Assembly: GCA_903868285.1 (NCBI GenBank)
Contig: CAIPUP010000074.1
Span: forward strand, 1 to 5,404
Origin: an uncultured beta proteobacterium
GTDB taxonomy: Bacteria > Pseudomonadota > Gammaproteobacteria > Burkholderiales > SG8-39
Direction: 5' to 3'
Length of the DNA stretch: 5,404 nucleotides
In this document: positions 5,253 to 5,404 of the stretch, in pieces
How positions within the stretch are numbered: the stretch's first letter is position 1
Layout of the letters: each line of letters starts with the position of its first letter
The notes under the pieces: generated by a model
What the model saw: the letters and a program-made list of their open reading frames with translations, nothing else
Told to the model about the DNA's origin: nothing
Databases searched by the model: none
Made by a program: the position numbers and the translations under genes

Positions 5253-5404
5253 ATGCTGATGAAAAATCGCCTTGCCGCCTTGGTGGATGACCGTGAAGGT
5301 CAGTTCCGCGTCGATCGCCAGATCTATCTGGACGAAGAAATTTTCGAAGCCGAGATGCGCGAATTCTTCGAAGGTGGATGGATCTATCTGGCGCATGAGA
5401 GCCA
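5253..5404 (+). CDS. Second Rieske dioxygenase alpha subunit (BenA-like), 3'-truncated by window end
   Basis: The first 50 codons of a gene run off the right edge. The peptide begins MLMKNRLAALVDDREGQF and continues through VDRQIYLDEEIFEAEMREFF to GGWIYLAHES. This is the N-terminal segment that precedes the Rieske domain in benzoate-type oxygenase alpha subunits. The ending WIYLAHES closely matches BenA (WVYLAHESQ as I recall it). A hand alignment with the divergent alpha gene in this window gives about 26 identities over some 46 positions, with one two-residue gap. AGGAG (5240-5244) lies 8 nt before ATG 5253; a second in-frame ATG at 5259 is less well placed. The Rieske cysteines and the iron ligands lie beyond the window, so integrity cannot be judged. 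Partner beta, reductase and diol dehydrogenase genes may follow downstream. Confidence 0.85.
   Translation, partial: MLMKNRLAALVDDREGQFRVDRQIYLDEEIFEAEMREFFEGGWIYLAHES

Noticed and set aside
1..5404. CRISPR array, tRNA/rRNA, insertion sequence or toxin-antitoxin system
   Set aside because: Reading through found no regularly spaced repeats, RNA gene landmarks, transposase motifs or terminal inverted repeats. The coding content is metabolic.

Overview
The window looks like an aromatic-compound catabolic island from a fairly GC-rich proteobacterium. A beta- or gammaproteobacterium is the likeliest source, judging from gene families and base composition; this is inference, and no taxonomic marker is present. 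Coding density is high. The only substantial non-coding stretch is the 258-bp divergent region 4995-5252; a short AT-rich gap lies at 3067-3141.

Layout. On the plus strand, a 5'-truncated LigJ-type 4-oxalomesaconate hydratase (1-882) is followed by a hotdog-fold acyl-CoA thioesterase of the 4-hydroxybenzoyl-CoA thioesterase type (912-1337). Facing them on the minus strand is a three-gene unit read from right to left. It holds a benzoate-type Rieske oxygenase alpha subunit (3663-4994), its beta subunit (3142-3666, ATGA overlap with alpha), and a thiamine-diphosphate enzyme of the acetolactate-synthase-like superfamily (1330-3066). The last gene overlaps the thioesterase tail to tail by 8 bp. 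At the right edge, transcribed divergently, a second Rieske alpha subunit of the same family begins (5253 to beyond 5404).

How the genes may work together. LigJ acts in the lower protocatechuate 4,5-cleavage (or gallate) pathway, making 4-carboxy-4-hydroxy-2-oxoadipate. The thioesterase could release a free aromatic acid from an aroyl-CoA. The oxygenases would dihydroxylate an aromatic carboxylate-like substrate. No oxygenase reductase and no cis-diol dehydrogenase is visible where benzoate operons normally carry them; the ThDP enzyme sits there instead. Its reaction is unknown from sequence, but its catalytic Glu and cofactor motif are intact. The combination of oxygenase, ThDP enzyme, thioesterase and ring-cleavage hydratase suggests a funnelling route for an unusual aromatic substrate. 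The substrate cannot be read from the window.

Regulation. The divergent region contains a good -10 box with no good -35 for the rightward gene, a 10-bp direct repeat 13 bp apart, a two-turn inverted repeat, and a 9-bp motif repeated beside both predicted start regions. This is consistent with activator or repressor control. No regulator gene is in view.
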